Positions 9,025-18,541 of a stretch of DNA of 64,000 nt are shown here, one piece after another. The first letter of the stretch is position 1; every line of letters begins with the position of its first letter. The notes under the pieces were generated by a model. The model was not told the DNA's origin and searched no databases. It saw nothing but the letters and a program-made list of their open reading frames with translations. A program made the position numbers and the translations under genes. Origin of the DNA: Desulfovibrio sp. UCD-KL4C. Its GTDB lineage: Bacteria; Desulfobacterota; Desulfovibrionia; Desulfovibrionales; Desulfovibrionaceae. The stretch is from the NCBI RefSeq assembly GCF_006210265.1, contig NZ_VCNC01000002.1, positions 496,001 through 560,000 on the forward strand. Direction: 5' to 3'.

Positions 9025-11295
9025 ATGTTACAACTTATCAAAAAAAGATCTAACTCAACAAATTTCCCATCAAATAAAAAAACAAGCTTTATTGATGGGC
9101 CGGGCATTGGAAGTTTAATTCAAAATGTCTGCAGGCTTAATATTTTATACTTCGCAATTCAAGATTTTCCGATCTTGACTGAAATGTATGGATCGGAATG
9201 GGCTGATAATCTTGAAGTTCAAATCCGAACTGAAATTGAAAACGAAGGCTATAGCCATTTACAACATGATGAATTTCATATTTTTTCCTTTAATGCCGGG
9301 CAATTCTTTTTACTTGATCCTACAGAATGCAAAGTGACGATGTCGCTTGAAGAATTAGCTTATCAACTCAAAGTAAACATCGAAAACAAAGTTAAAAGTG
9401 AACAAATCGGTCAGACTGGAAATACTATTACAATAAACAGTGGTCATTCTTTTTTCAATGCGGCCCATACTGATAATAAGTCGTGGTCCGACTTTTTATC
9501 GGCAATAGGTGAAGCCAGACTTGAAGCACAGAACTGCACTGACATTTCAAGCATGGAATTAAGTAAGGAATTTTGTGAAATTATTTCTCAAGGAAAAGTA
9601 AACAGTCATTATCAACCAATTGTAAACTTGGCTGATAAAAGAATTCACGCATGGGAAGCCCTTGCAAGGGGACCTATAAGTTCTCCCTTCCGCTCTCCTT
9701 TAACCTTATTTGATATGGCTGAAAAACTTGGCAAACTTTTCCAACTGGAAAAAATATGCCGAGAATCCGCTATTAGCTCTTTCGGCACAATAAATCCTCA
9801 ACAAAAACTATTCCTGAACATTCATCCCCGTACAATTGTTGACCCGAATTTTTCATCAGGTGAAACCAGAATTCTACTTGATCGCTGGAATCTTAAGCCT
9901 GAAAATATAGTTTTTGAAATAACAGAACGTCATAGTGTCAAAGATTTTAAAACATTTCGTAAGACACTGGAACACTACAGAAACCAAGGTTACATGGTCG
10001 CAATTGACGATGCAGGAACAGGATATTCCGGTCTGTCATCAATTGCTGAAATCAAGCCTGATTATATCAAACTGGATCAGTCGTTTGTTAATAATATTGA
10101 AACAAACATGGTTAACCGTGCAATTGTTGAAACTTTTAATGATTTTGCTGAAAAAATCGGCGGAAAATTAATTGTTGAAGGAATCGAAACTCAATCTCAA
10201 GCTGTAGCTATAATGGACATGGGTGTCCACATGGGACAAGGATTTTTCTTTGCTAAACCTTCAAAAATAAAACCTGAATTAACGACTGATGCTCTTAACA
10301 TAAAAAAATCTCCAGACTTAAAAGCTGACCATAACATATGCGGAACACCTGTTAAAAATCTCGCCATACCAGTTGATTACGTTGAAATAGATACTCCTGT
10401 ACCAGTCGTTCAAGATTTTTTTGAGCAAGGCAGATCTATCAGCAGCGTCATTGTTGTAAAAAACAATGTCCCATGCGGATTGATCATGGAATATAATCTT
10501 AACAAGCACCTTTCCGGCAAATTCGGAGTTGCGCTCTACTGCAACAAGCCAATTACCTCGGTTATGGATGATTCTCCACTTTCAGTTGATATAGAAACGC
10601 CCGTTGAAAACGTTTCAAAGCAGGCAATGGCGAGAGAAAGGAAGAAGGCATATGATGATATTATCGTAACTAAAAATGACAAATTATACGGCATTGTTTC
10701 CGTCCAGAAACTATTGGATAACCTTGCTCATGCTCAAGTTGAAATGGCAAAAGGAACTAATCCGCTAACAGGTTTACCTGGCAACCTTGGAATTGAAAAA
10801 GAAATTGAACACCGCATGAAAGAAGGCAAACAATACAGTATTATTTATGCTGACCTAGACAATTTCAAAGTCTATAATGATACATACGGCTTTAAAAGCG
10901 GTGACAAAATAATTCTACTCATCAGCAGGGTAATCTCTTGGGCGACTGCAAAGCACGGATCAGACACAGATTTTATCGGTCATATCGGCGGTGACGACTT
11001 TGTTCAGATAATATCACCAGAAAAAGCAGAAAGAATATGTCTTGCTATTACCCGTTGCTTCAAAAGATTAGTTAAAACCAGCTACAATGCAAAAGACAGA
11101 ACCAACGGCTGGATGGAAGGAAAAGGCCGCGACGGAACAACTTCAAAATTTCCTCTAGTTTCCGTCTCACTGGCAATACTAGACTGCACTCCCAAACAAT
11201 CACTTTTTGAGATAGGTGAACAAGCCGCATCACTCAAAAAATGGGCAAAATCCATTGAAGGAAACTGTTGGGTGCGCGAAAGACGTAAAATATAA
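9025..11295 (+). CDS. c-di-GMP signalling protein, EAL-CBS-GGDEF
   Basis: 756 residues, cytoplasmic with no membrane segment. After a 190-residue N-terminal region comes an EAL phosphodiesterase domain (about 185-430) with EAL at 211-213, then NIHPRT, EITERH, IDDAGTGYSG, KLDQSF and EGIETQ; the catalytic set looks complete. A CBS pair follows (about 445-575), a likely nucleotide-binding regulatory module. The C-terminal GGDEF domain (about 590-750) has NPLTGLPGN and YADLDNFKVYND, but its active site reads GGDDF (655-659) instead of GGDEF. It is probably a phosphodiesterase whose cyclase-like domain is sensory or weakly active. Start ATG has GGAG 12 bases upstream. It is transcribed away from the dead polymerase gene and converges with recD2, 29 bases apart. 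Confidence 0.93.
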   Translation: MLQLIKKRSNSTNFPSNKKTSFIDGPGIGSLIQNVCRLNILYFAIQDFPILTEMYGSEWADNLEVQIRTEIENEGYSHLQHDEFHIFSFNAGQFFLLDPTECKVTMSLEELAYQLKVNIENKVKSEQIGQTGNTITINSGHSFFNAAHTDNKSWSDFLSAIGEARLEAQNCTDISSMELSKEFCEIISQGKVNSHYQPIVNLADKRIHAWEALARGPISSPFRSPLTLFDMAEKLGKLFQLEKICRESAISSFGTINPQQKLFLNIHPRTIVDPNFSSGETRILLDRWNLKPENIVFEITERHSVKDFKTFRKTLEHYRNQGYMVAIDDAGTGYSGLSSIAEIKPDYIKLDQSFVNNIETNMVNRAIVETFNDFAEKIGGKLIVEGIETQSQAVAIMDMGVHMGQGFFFAKPSKIKPELTTDALNIKKSPDLKADHNICGTPVKNLAIPVDYVEIDTPVPVVQDFFEQGRSISSVIVVKNNVPCGLIMEYNLNKHLSGKFGVALYCNKPITSVMDDSPLSVDIETPVENVSKQAMARERKKAYDDIIVTKNDKLYGIVSVQKLLDNLAHAQVEMAKGTNPLTGLPGNLGIEKEIEHRMKEGKQYSIIYADLDNFKVYNDTYGFKSGDKIILLISRVISWATAKHGSDTDFIGHIGGDDFVQIISPEKAERICLAITRCFKRLVKTSYNAKDRTNGWMEGKGRDGTTSKFPLVSVSLAILDCTPKQSLFEIGEQAASLKKWAKSIEGNCWVRERRKI

Positions 11296-11324
11296 AAGCT
11301 GAATAAATACCTAAAATCTTGTTA

Positions 11325-13517
11325 CTAGAGTAAATTATCGTCAAAAATTTGCTTGATCCGGTAACGTAGATTGGTGAATCTTTTCCCTGCGGTAATATTA
11401 TTTAAACCGATGTGAAAAGCTCTTTTACTTCCGACCAGAACCGCTAAAGTACGTGCTCGCGTAAGTGCGGTATAAAGAAGATTTCGTTGCAGCAAAAGAT
11501 AATGCTGTGAGACTATTGGCATAACGATGGCAGGATATTCACTGCCCTGCGATTTATGCACACTCACCGCGTAAGCAAGAGACAGCTCATCGAGCTCTGA
11601 CAACTCATAGTGAACAATGTTGCCATCAAATTCAGCTGTTAGCTCATTTGCCTCGAAATCAATATACATAACTCGACCGAGATCACCGTTGAAAACTTCC
11701 TTCTCGTAATTGTTGCGCATTTGCAAAATTCGATCGCCGACTCTATATTCAACAAATCCTCTTTTAAGAGATTTACCTTTTGAAGGATTAAGTCTTTCCT
11801 GCAGCACTGCATTGAGCTTCTGAGTGCCAACATCACCCTTATGCATTGGAGTAAGGACCTGAATATCCGTCATCGGATCAAGATCATATCTTTCTGGAAT
11901 CCGTTCGCAAACTGTTTGAGCTATCATTTCCTGAACTTTAAGAGGAGACTCCTGCGGAATCCAGAAAAAGTCAGCTTCTGGAGCTTCTGCGGGATGCCCC
12001 AAAGGAAATAATCCATCGTTTATTCTATGCGCATTTACAACAATATAGCTTTCTTGTGCCTGCCTAAAAATATGACTGAGAACAGCGCTCGGCACTTCTC
12101 CGCTTTGCAGTAAATCGGAAAGGACATTTCCGGGGCCGACAGAAGGGAGCTGATTAACATCACCTACCATGATAACCCTGCAAGTCAAAGGAACAGCCCT
12201 AAGTACTGAAAGACACAGCTGTGAATCCAGCATAGAAGCTTCATCAACAACTAAAACATCAGCCTTAAGCTTCTGATCTTCATTGTAATAAAAACCACCG
12301 TTATCTGGAGTATATTGCAACATCCTGTGAATAGTGGATGCAGAACGCCCTGTTGCTTCAGAAAGTCTCTTTGCGGCTCTACCAGTTGGTGCAGCAAGCT
12401 TAACTTTTAGCCCCAGTTCACTAAGAGTCAGAACAACAGCACGGGTAATTGTTGTCTTACCTGTTCCCGGGCCACCGGTAATAATAAAAAATTTATTCAC
12501 GCAAGCATCAAATACAGCTTCCCGTTGTTCTGCGGAAAGTGTAAATCCCAGTTCCTTCTCAACTTCCGGCAGAGCTTTTTCTACTTTTTCTTTGCTTACA
12601 GGTGATGGATGACTGACAAGACCATGCAACCGTTTACAGATTTCGCTTTCAAATCTGTAAAAGTGCATAAGAAAAACAGCCTGATCAATATCCTGCTCCG
12701 GAAGATTTTCGACTCTGATCCGCTTCCTCTCTTCAAGAGCACTGATACCGTGCGCAATCAAAGACATATCTACTCCGCCGAGCATTTTGGAAACATCTTC
12801 CTCCAACTTTCCCCGCGGACTGAACATATGTCCGCCACGTTCACTGACAGAAAAAAGAGAATAAATAATTGCGGCTTCGATTCGTTGCGGAGAATCTTCC
12901 GCAAATCCAAGTTTAAGAGCCATGGTATCGGCAGTTTTAAACCCTATACCACGAATGTCATAAGCAAGTTCGTACGGATTTTCGCTGATTCGTTTGACTG
13001 ACTGTGCGCCATAAAGATTAAATATACGCGTAGCATATGTAGGAGGGACTTCATGTGTATGAAGAAAAATAATTAGATTTTTGATTTCACGCTGCGATTG
13101 CCATGATTCGATAATCCCATCAAGTTTCTTTTGGGATATACCCTTTATTTTCAAAAGTTTTTCAGGTTCTTCATCAAGAATATCAAGGACTTCAACCCCA
13201 AACTTACTCACCATTTCAGTTGCAATGGCTTCCCCAATTCCTTTTATTGATGAAGACTTAAGAAATCTTATCACTCCAGCTTCAGTCGCAGGGCGAATAC
13301 GTTCATAAATATCAGCTTCAAATTGACGTCCGAATTTAGGATGCTGCTTCCAGCGCCCTTGAAATTCTGCGGATTCACCGGGGTTAAGTTGCCCTAAGCA
13401 GCCAACAACAGTAATTTGTGAAGGCTCATCTTTAGAAGAAATACGTGCTACAACATAACCGTTCTCTTCATTGTGGTAGACAACTGTTCGAACTTCACCA
13501 ATCAGAGTGTCCGACAT
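11325..13517 (-). CDS. recD2: RecD2 family ATP-dependent DNA helicase
   Basis: 730 residues, an SF1B 5'-3' helicase acting alone in DNA repair or replication restart, not part of RecBCD. An N-terminal OB-like region precedes helix-hairpin-helix repeats (IKGIGEAIATEMV, LLKIKGISQKKLDG, IRGIGFKTAD) that mark RecD2. The ATPase core has Walker A ITGGPGTGKTT, PTGRAAKRL, DEASMLD and VGDVNQLPSVGPG, and ends with the motif SLAYAVSVHKSQGSEYP and LLYTALTRAR. Length fits the family. It follows recR on the same strand with 127 bases between them, so the pair may share a transcript. Confidence 0.96.
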   Translation of the reverse strand: MSDTLIGEVRTVVYHNEENGYVVARISSKDEPSQITVVGCLGQLNPGESAEFQGRWKQHPKFGRQFEADIYERIRPATEAGVIRFLKSSSIKGIGEAIATEMVSKFGVEVLDILDEEPEKLLKIKGISQKKLDGIIESWQSQREIKNLIIFLHTHEVPPTYATRIFNLYGAQSVKRISENPYELAYDIRGIGFKTADTMALKLGFAEDSPQRIEAAIIYSLFSVSERGGHMFSPRGKLEEDVSKMLGGVDMSLIAHGISALEERKRIRVENLPEQDIDQAVFLMHFYRFESEICKRLHGLVSHPSPVSKEKVEKALPEVEKELGFTLSAEQREAVFDACVNKFFIITGGPGTGKTTITRAVVLTLSELGLKVKLAAPTGRAAKRLSEATGRSASTIHRMLQYTPDNGGFYYNEDQKLKADVLVVDEASMLDSQLCLSVLRAVPLTCRVIMVGDVNQLPSVGPGNVLSDLLQSGEVPSAVLSHIFRQAQESYIVVNAHRINDGLFPLGHPAEAPEADFFWIPQESPLKVQEMIAQTVCERIPERYDLDPMTDIQVLTPMHKGDVGTQKLNAVLQERLNPSKGKSLKRGFVEYRVGDRILQMRNNYEKEVFNGDLGRVMYIDFEANELTAEFDGNIVHYELSELDELSLAYAVSVHKSQGSEYPAIVMPIVSQHYLLLQRNLLYTALTRARTLAVLVGSKRAFHIGLNNITAGKRFTNLRYRIKQIFDDNLL

Positions 13518-13644
13518 CAGATTTCCTTATCAAAGTTATTCTTATAAAAATTTTTCATATTAAATTGATGCAGGTCACCTGAAATCATCTCAGGATGAAG
13601 AGTATCGAAACTATAAACTCAGCAGTCGTAGAAAAGTAAAATAT

Positions 13645-14250
13645 CTATAATTTTTGGCGATATTCAAGAGATTGACGCAGAGTCTCTTTATCTGTGTGTT
13701 TAACTTCGCTCCCTATAGGAATTCCTTGAGCAAGACGGCTCAGCTCTACCTGAGGAAAACGATTTTGAACCATATTCTTAATGTATGAAGCAGTTCCTTC
13801 CGCCTCCACAGTTGCACCGAGAGCAAGAATAAGCTCTTTGACTTCACCTTTCGCAAGGCGTGCTTCAAGCTTATTAAACTCTAAGTGCTGGGGAGAAATG
13901 CCATCAAGTGGTGACAGAAGCCCACCAAGTACTAAATAATACCCTCTGTAAAGCCCCATTTCTTCAATCGACAACAGCGAATCCCATTCGGAAACAAGGC
14001 AAAGCTTGTCACTTTCTCGACTTGGATCAGAACAAATATGACAGGGACATGTTTCAGTAATACTTGCACAATGTTCGCAGATGCAAAGCTTATCGCGCAG
14101 TTCAATTATACTCTGCCCGATTACAGTAACCTTTTCCCGCGGCATTTTAAGCATAGTAAGAGCAATACGCAACGCTGATTTTGGACCAAGACCAGGAAGT
14201 TTGGCTAACTCCAGAGCAACAACCCGCAACGGGGCTGGCAAATTATCCAC
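13645..14250 (-). CDS. recR: Recombination mediator RecR
   Basis: 201 residues, the normal RecR length. RecR acts with RecO and RecF to load RecA on gapped DNA. The N-terminal helix-hairpin-helix (LAKLPGLGPKSALRIA), a four-cysteine zinc motif (CEHCASITETCPCHIC) and the Toprim domain (LVSEWDSLLSIE, YYLVLGGLLSPLDG) are all visible. GTG start at 14250 with GAGGTT upstream. It lies downstream of dnaX and ebfC, the classic dnaX-ebfC-recR order, but a very strong hairpin separates ebfC from recR, so recR may be partly uncoupled from dnaX transcription. Confidence 0.97.
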   Translation of the reverse strand: MDNLPAPLRVVALELAKLPGLGPKSALRIALTMLKMPREKVTVIGQSIIELRDKLCICEHCASITETCPCHICSDPSRESDKLCLVSEWDSLLSIEEMGLYRGYYLVLGGLLSPLDGISPQHLEFNKLEARLAKGEVKELILALGATVEAEGTASYIKNMVQNRFPQVELSRLAQGIPIGSEVKHTDKETLRQSLEYRQKL

Positions 14251-14303
14251 AGGAACCTCTATATAACGTTATACATCAGTACGATTAAAAACTTTTTTAA
14301 AAA

Positions 14304-14337
14304 GTCAGAGAGAAACTTTTAAAAGTTTCTCTCTGAC
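14304..14337 (-). terminator. Perfect 17-bp hairpin, terminator between ebfC and recR
   Basis: GTCAGAGAGAAACTTTT at 14304-14320 is followed at once by its exact reverse complement at 14321-14337. On the minus strand TTTTT follows. The four central A/T pairs probably form the loop. It should end or attenuate transcription from dnaX-ebfC before recR. Confidence 0.85.
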
Positions 14338-14356
14338 AAAAAATAACTAAATTTTA

Positions 14357-14668
14357 TTAAAACATACCAGGAATATTCATGCCGCCTGTGATTTTAGACA
14401 TTTCTGTTTCCATCATAGTTTTAGCTTTTTTATTAGCGTCATTGACTGCGGATAAGACAAGATCCTGAATCATTTCTACATCGCCGGATTCAACAACAGC
14501 GGGATCGATAGTAATAGCCAAAACTTCAGAAGAACCATTAACTTTAACGGTTACCATTCCGCCACCGGCAGAACTTTCAACTTCGCGGTCTTTAAGTTCT
14601 TCCTGAAGCTGGGTCATTTTACGCTGCATAACCTGAGCCTGACGCATTAAGTCATTCATACCTTTCAT
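14357..14668 (-). CDS. YbaB/EbfC family nucleoid-associated protein
   Basis: 103 residues. Small dimeric DNA-binding protein that coats or organises the nucleoid. The N-terminus is a charged helix (MNDLMRQAQVMQRKMTQLQEEL), followed by the conserved ESSAGGGMVTVKVNG and the helix LVLSAVNDANKKAKTMMETEMSKITGG. This is the family pattern along its whole length. The gene lies 51 bases downstream of dnaX, the usual position for ebfC/ybaB. AAGGAG lies 7 bases before the ATG. Confidence 0.95.
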   Translation of the reverse strand: MKGMNDLMRQAQVMQRKMTQLQEELKDREVESSAGGGMVTVKVNGSSEVLAITIDPAVVESGDVEMIQDLVLSAVNDANKKAKTMMETEMSKITGGMNIPGMF

Positions 14669-14718
14669 TATATTTCTCCTTTCAAAATGAGATTTTATTA
14701 AAATTATTGCGCAGAGAT

Positions 14719-16650
14719 TTACACATCTCTACGTGGTTCAACTGAAATAATTGAAGCACCAAACGCATCCACCAAGCGCATAACATCTGGATGTTCTTCA
14801 ACTTCAGCACGGAGCTGCTGCCTACTTTTACGAACACCTTTGCTACTTACTTCAATTTCAACGTCCGTAACCTCTCCATAATACTCAGCGGCCAATTTGC
14901 AGACAACAGTCTTACATTCACGGGAACCAACTTGACTCTGATGAAATGGATTAGCGCAGGTAAGCACAAGTTTGCCATTCGCGACCTTCCCTTTACAATT
15001 CGAAAGGCCCGCAACAGTTCCGTTTGCCCCGCTTTCGCTGACGTACTTTAGAAATCCTTCAAAGTCACGCGACTCGTTTACAGTAGAAATAGTTGCAGAT
15101 TCTGTCTCGATATTAAGATTAGAGACTACTTCTGACTGAGCTTTAAATTCAGATTCATCAATATTAGCATTTGGGAGGTGAACATCGTCAGGAATCGAAG
15201 AATCTTCAGATCCAGCTTCACTTGAGCTACTATGCCCTGCAGGATTTCCTGATTCGCTACGTCCCACAGGACGGCCGGAAGCAGAAACACTGTTGCTTTG
15301 CGGCGCAGTTCTTCCCTGCATACCTTTTTGGTTATGAGAAGGTGGCCCACCCTGCAGTGTCCCCTGAGTCTGACCTGACGAAGCTGACTGCTGCGGAGAA
15401 TTCTGCCATGGTGGAGTTTCACCGGAACCAGAAGTGGTACGCGCGGCCTGACCTGAAGCTGAAACTGAATTTGGCGCCTGACTAGGTATAGGGGTTGATG
15501 GTTGATTTGGTGCAGGAGCCGCCGAAAACAACGCTCCAGCTCTTTCAACAGAAATAAGATCAGACAAACTAGCCATATTAAGCAATAAAAGCTCAAGAGC
15601 CATTGCAGGCTCTAAACTATTCATAACCTTACGCTGACCATCAACAGTCATCTGCCAGCAGGCATGGACAAAAGAACGATCAAATGTCGTTGCCCAGTGC
15701 ATAAATTCTTTTGCTTCCTCAGAAGAAAGATCAAGCAACGGAATAGCTCTTTCTCCCGATTGCCCGAGCAAAAACATATTTCGCCAGCAAGAACCGAGTT
15801 CACGAATAAAAAATCCTAAATCAAGTCCACGATCAAGTACCTGCTTAACAACTTCGCCGACTGAAACGAGATCATGTGAATGAATAGCCTGCATAAGCGA
15901 GAAAAACACATCACGTCCGGCAAGTCCAAGGATTGACCGAACATCAGATTCAAGCAATTTTTCACTGCCGAGAGCCAGAACCTGCCCGAGCAGAGACATA
16001 GAGTCACGGACACTACCGGCTCCTCTTTTAGCTATAAGGTCAACCGCTCCGCTTTCAAATTCTATTTTTTCCTGTTGCAGAATATTTGCAAGATGCGCTG
16101 TAAGCTCAGAGCTTGAAAGCATTTTAAAAGCATAATGCTGACAACGGCTTATGATGGTTGCTGGAAACTTATGAGTCTCCGTTGTTGCCATGATAAACGT
16201 CGCGTGAGCAGGAGGTTCTTCTAAAGTTTTAAGCAGCGCATTGAATGCTTGAGTTGTCAGCATATGCGCTTCATCTATTATGAAAACTTTATAACGAAAT
16301 TCAATCGGAGCATAACCGATATCTTCTTTAAGTCGTCTGGCATCATCTACTTTACCGTGCGATGCAGCATCTATTTCAACAACATCAACACCTATACCGG
16401 CTGTAATCTGACGGCAGTTTTCGCATACGTTGCAAGGCTCAGCTGTCGGCCCATTAACACAGTTAAGAGCCTTGGCAAAAATTCTGGCTATAGTCGTCTT
16501 GCCGACCCCACGTGTCCCGCTGAAAAGATAGGCAGGGGCAATCTTATCCTGCGCGGCGGCACGGGAAAGAATAGTTTTGACTGCGTGCTGCCCTGCAACC
16601 TCCGCAAAGGTTTGAGGGCGATATTTTGCTGTCAGATTGGATGTACTCAT
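14719..16650 (-). CDS. dnaX: DNA polymerase III subunit gamma/tau
   Basis: Clamp-loader ATPase of the replisome. The N-terminal AAA+ domain has KYRPQTFAEVAGQ, Walker A GTRGVGKTT, a zinc cluster (CVNGPTAEPCNVCENC), DEAHML and the arginine-finger region ATIISRCQHY. After domain III comes a long Gln/Ser/Pro-rich linker (about residues 380-510), then a tau-like C-terminal domain. The ATG at 16650 (MSTSNLTAKYRP) is preferred because homology begins there; an ATG ten codons upstream at 16680 would add MGTTYGLACI, and neither has a strong ribosome site. Full tau length is about 643 residues. I did not see a clear frameshift element for a short gamma form. Confidence 0.96.
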   Translation of the reverse strand: MSTSNLTAKYRPQTFAEVAGQHAVKTILSRAAAQDKIAPAYLFSGTRGVGKTTIARIFAKALNCVNGPTAEPCNVCENCRQITAGIGVDVVEIDAASHGKVDDARRLKEDIGYAPIEFRYKVFIIDEAHMLTTQAFNALLKTLEEPPAHATFIMATTETHKFPATIISRCQHYAFKMLSSSELTAHLANILQQEKIEFESGAVDLIAKRGAGSVRDSMSLLGQVLALGSEKLLESDVRSILGLAGRDVFFSLMQAIHSHDLVSVGEVVKQVLDRGLDLGFFIRELGSCWRNMFLLGQSGERAIPLLDLSSEEAKEFMHWATTFDRSFVHACWQMTVDGQRKVMNSLEPAMALELLLLNMASLSDLISVERAGALFSAAPAPNQPSTPIPSQAPNSVSASGQAARTTSGSGETPPWQNSPQQSASSGQTQGTLQGGPPSHNQKGMQGRTAPQSNSVSASGRPVGRSESGNPAGHSSSSEAGSEDSSIPDDVHLPNANIDESEFKAQSEVVSNLNIETESATISTVNESRDFEGFLKYVSESGANGTVAGLSNCKGKVANGKLVLTCANPFHQSQVGSRECKTVVCKLAAEYYGEVTDVEIEVSSKGVRKSRQQLRAEVEEHPDVMRLVDAFGASIISVEPRRDV

Positions 16651-16689
16651 TATGCAGGCAAGTCCGTATGTGGTTCCCATAGATTATCA

Positions 16690-16725
16690 GATGTCCGGGA
16701 CTTGGAACCGACAGCCCCGGACATC
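16690..16725. other. Intergenic hairpin between ilvE and dnaX
   Basis: GATGTCCGGG at 16690-16699 pairs perfectly with CCCGGACATC at 16716-16725 around a 16-base loop. It fills most of the 54-base gap between ilvE and dnaX. There is no T-run after it on the minus strand, so it is not a standard terminator. It may be an attenuator, an mRNA-processing hairpin or a weak terminator for ilvE. Confidence 0.6.
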
Positions 16726-16734
16726 AAAAATACC

Positions 16735-17658
16735 TTAAACTTCGTAACAATCAAGCCAGCTGGAATACTTTTCGTTTCCACCTTTAACGGCATTAAAATA
16801 ATCTTTTTGAAGCTTTTTAGTCACAGGACCGCATTTGCCTTCACCGATAATTCTATTATCCACTTCACGAATAGGTGTTACTTCCGCAGCTGTGCCACAG
16901 AAAAAAGCTTCATCAGCAATGTATAACTCGTCACGTGTGAATTGTTGTTCAACCACCTCATAACCGAGATCGCGGGCAACCTTCATCAAACTTGCGCGGG
17001 TTATACCGGGAAGAACAGATGTGAGCGGTGTTGTTTTAATAAGATTATCTTTGACAATAAAAATATTTTCGCCTGTCGCCTCAGAAACAAAGCCCTGAGT
17101 ATCAAGCATAAGAGCTTCATCATACCCGTCATTAACAGCTTCTACCTTGGCTAAAATAGAATTTACGTAGTTACCGCAGGCTTTAGCCTTGGTCATCATT
17201 GCATTTACGTGGTGTCTATTAAATGAAGATGTTTTTACCCTGATTCCCTTTTCAAGAGCTTCTTCCCCAAGATAAGCACCCCACGGCCAAGTTGCAATAG
17301 CAACTCTGATAGGGTTAGAACCGGGGTGTACTCCCATGGCACCTTCGCCAATAAAAACCAAGGGTCTAATATACCCTTCTTTAAGGCCGTTTACTTTCAA
17401 AGTCTCAATAATAGCGTCAACAATTTCATCTATAGTAAAAGGGATCTTAATACCGATAATTTTAGCGGAGTCAAAAAGTCTTACGACATGGTCTTTTAGT
17501 CTGAATACGGCTGATTTTCCATCAACGCAACAATATGCCCTAATGCCTTCAAAAACGCCTGCACCGTAATGCAAGGTATGAGTCAGCACATGAACTTGGG
17601 CATCATCCCAGTTGACAAGTTTACCATCAAACCAGATTTTCTCAGCTTTCTGTACCAT
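16735..17658 (-). CDS. ilvE: Branched-chain amino acid aminotransferase
   Basis: 307 residues, a fold type IV PLP enzyme making leucine, isoleucine and valine from their keto acids with glutamate. Visible family features: [26 protein letters not shown] at the start ([13 protein letters not shown]), [13 protein letters not shown], the PLP-lysine region [13 protein letters not shown], and [20 protein letters not shown], then [12 protein letters not shown]. Length and motifs match IlvE; D-amino acid or ADC lyase relatives are less likely because of the GVFEGIRAY and AEVTPI patterns. The ribosome site is GAGGGGGA. It lies upstream of dnaX on the same strand, separated by a hairpin. Confidence 0.95.
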   Translation of the reverse strand: MVQKAEKIWFDGKLVNWDDAQVHVLTHTLHYGAGVFEGIRAYCCVDGKSAVFRLKDHVVRLFDSAKIIGIKIPFTIDEIVDAIIETLKVNGLKEGYIRPLVFIGEGAMGVHPGSNPIRVAIATWPWGAYLGEEALEKGIRVKTSSFNRHHVNAMMTKAKACGNYVNSILAKVEAVNDGYDEALMLDTQGFVSEATGENIFIVKDNLIKTTPLTSVLPGITRASLMKVARDLGYEVVEQQFTRDELYIADEAFFCGTAAEVTPIREVDNRIIGEGKCGPVTKKLQKDYFNAVKGGNEKYSSWLDCYEV

Positions 17659-17866
17659 ATATCCCCCTCTTTTTTTACTTTATAATGCTTCCGGCTATGA
17701 ACCTTAACTCCCTAAAGCAATAATTAGTCACTTTATGAGTTCTGAAAGAGAGAAGCTAAAAAAAAGAGGGTCCAAGGTCAAGGAGGATCAATCAATTAGT
17801 TGATTATGCGAACATATATCTTAATTGCATATTCCTTATCTTTAAAAGAAAAGCTGGAGATAAAAT

Positions 17867-18175
17867 TTAAATACTGAGTATTGAATTTTCACCATCTCCG
17901 TAAGGTGTTGATTCAAAAGCATCTGCTTCTGAATCATTAAACCAGATGTTTTCTCCTGCTAAGTATCTAAACTTGTAATCTCGTCCTACTTCTAAGTCGA
18001 CAGTTACTGCATAATTGCCACTTTTAAGTTTTTTCATAGGCATTGAACTTATATCCCAATCATTGAAATCACCTACCAAATAAATAGTTTCTCCGTTTTC
18101 GATCTGAGTTTTAGGAACTTCAAAACGGACCTTACAAACAGGTTTACTTTTCAAAAACTTCTTTGAGATTGCCAC
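17867..18175 (-). CDS. Small stand-alone CBM48/E-set glycogen-binding-like protein
   Basis: 102 residues from a GTG at 18175, chosen because GGAGG lies 5 bases upstream; an ATG at 18187 would translate the ribosome site. Nearly the whole protein is one early-set immunoglobulin-like domain: VRFEVPKTQIENG, YLVGDFNDWD (the glycogen-binding signature), MKKLKSGNYAVTVDL, YKFRYLAGENIWFNDSEAD. This is the domain found at the front of glycogen branching enzymes and in AMPK beta subunits, here without any catalytic domain. No glycogen genes lie nearby. It may regulate or bind an alpha-glucan enzyme, which is only a guess. Confidence 0.85.
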   Translation of the reverse strand: MAISKKFLKSKPVCKVRFEVPKTQIENGETIYLVGDFNDWDISSMPMKKLKSGNYAVTVDLEVGRDYKFRYLAGENIWFNDSEADAFESTPYGDGENSILSI

Positions 18176-18541
18176 TGAAACCTCCATGGAATTGTTTAGC
18201 CACCAATTAATAGTGAAATATTCGCTCTTAAAAAAAGATTAGTTCTAATCTAATTAATCCTGATTTTTTTTCTATGTCAATACTCATTAAATAAAATTCA
18301 TTTAATTCAAAAAAAATTAACTTTTCTCACAGTCAAAAATTCAACAAAAACACAATTATACACATTTTTATTCGCAATTTATTGCTATTTACGAAAAACA
18401 TGCTCTTAAAATCTTGCATAAATCAACATATTACATGTTATCATCCCAATAAACATCAGTACATAATAGCTTTGACAGTAGTAAGTGGCACGGTTACAAA
18501 TACTTTTCTGGTTTTATACATCATTTTTAGGAGTAATGACC
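18176..18541. other. AT-rich intergenic region with a 16-bp palindrome
   Basis: About 365 bases between divergent genes, rich in A and T. No gene or RNA was recognised. A perfect inverted repeat AGATTAG-TT-CTAATCT lies at 18236-18251, about 60 bases upstream of the CBM48 gene start, and may be an operator. AGGAG at 18529-18533 is the ribosome site of the aminotransferase. Confidence 0.5.

Noticed and set aside
16651-16734. A signal recognition particle RNA gene next to dnaX
   Set aside because: The gap is only about 54-84 bases and holds a single hairpin without the conserved GNAR-loop helix 8 pattern.
17659-17866. An attenuator or leader peptide for ilvE
   Set aside because: No run of Leu/Ile/Val codons after a start codon and no clear terminator/antiterminator pair were seen.
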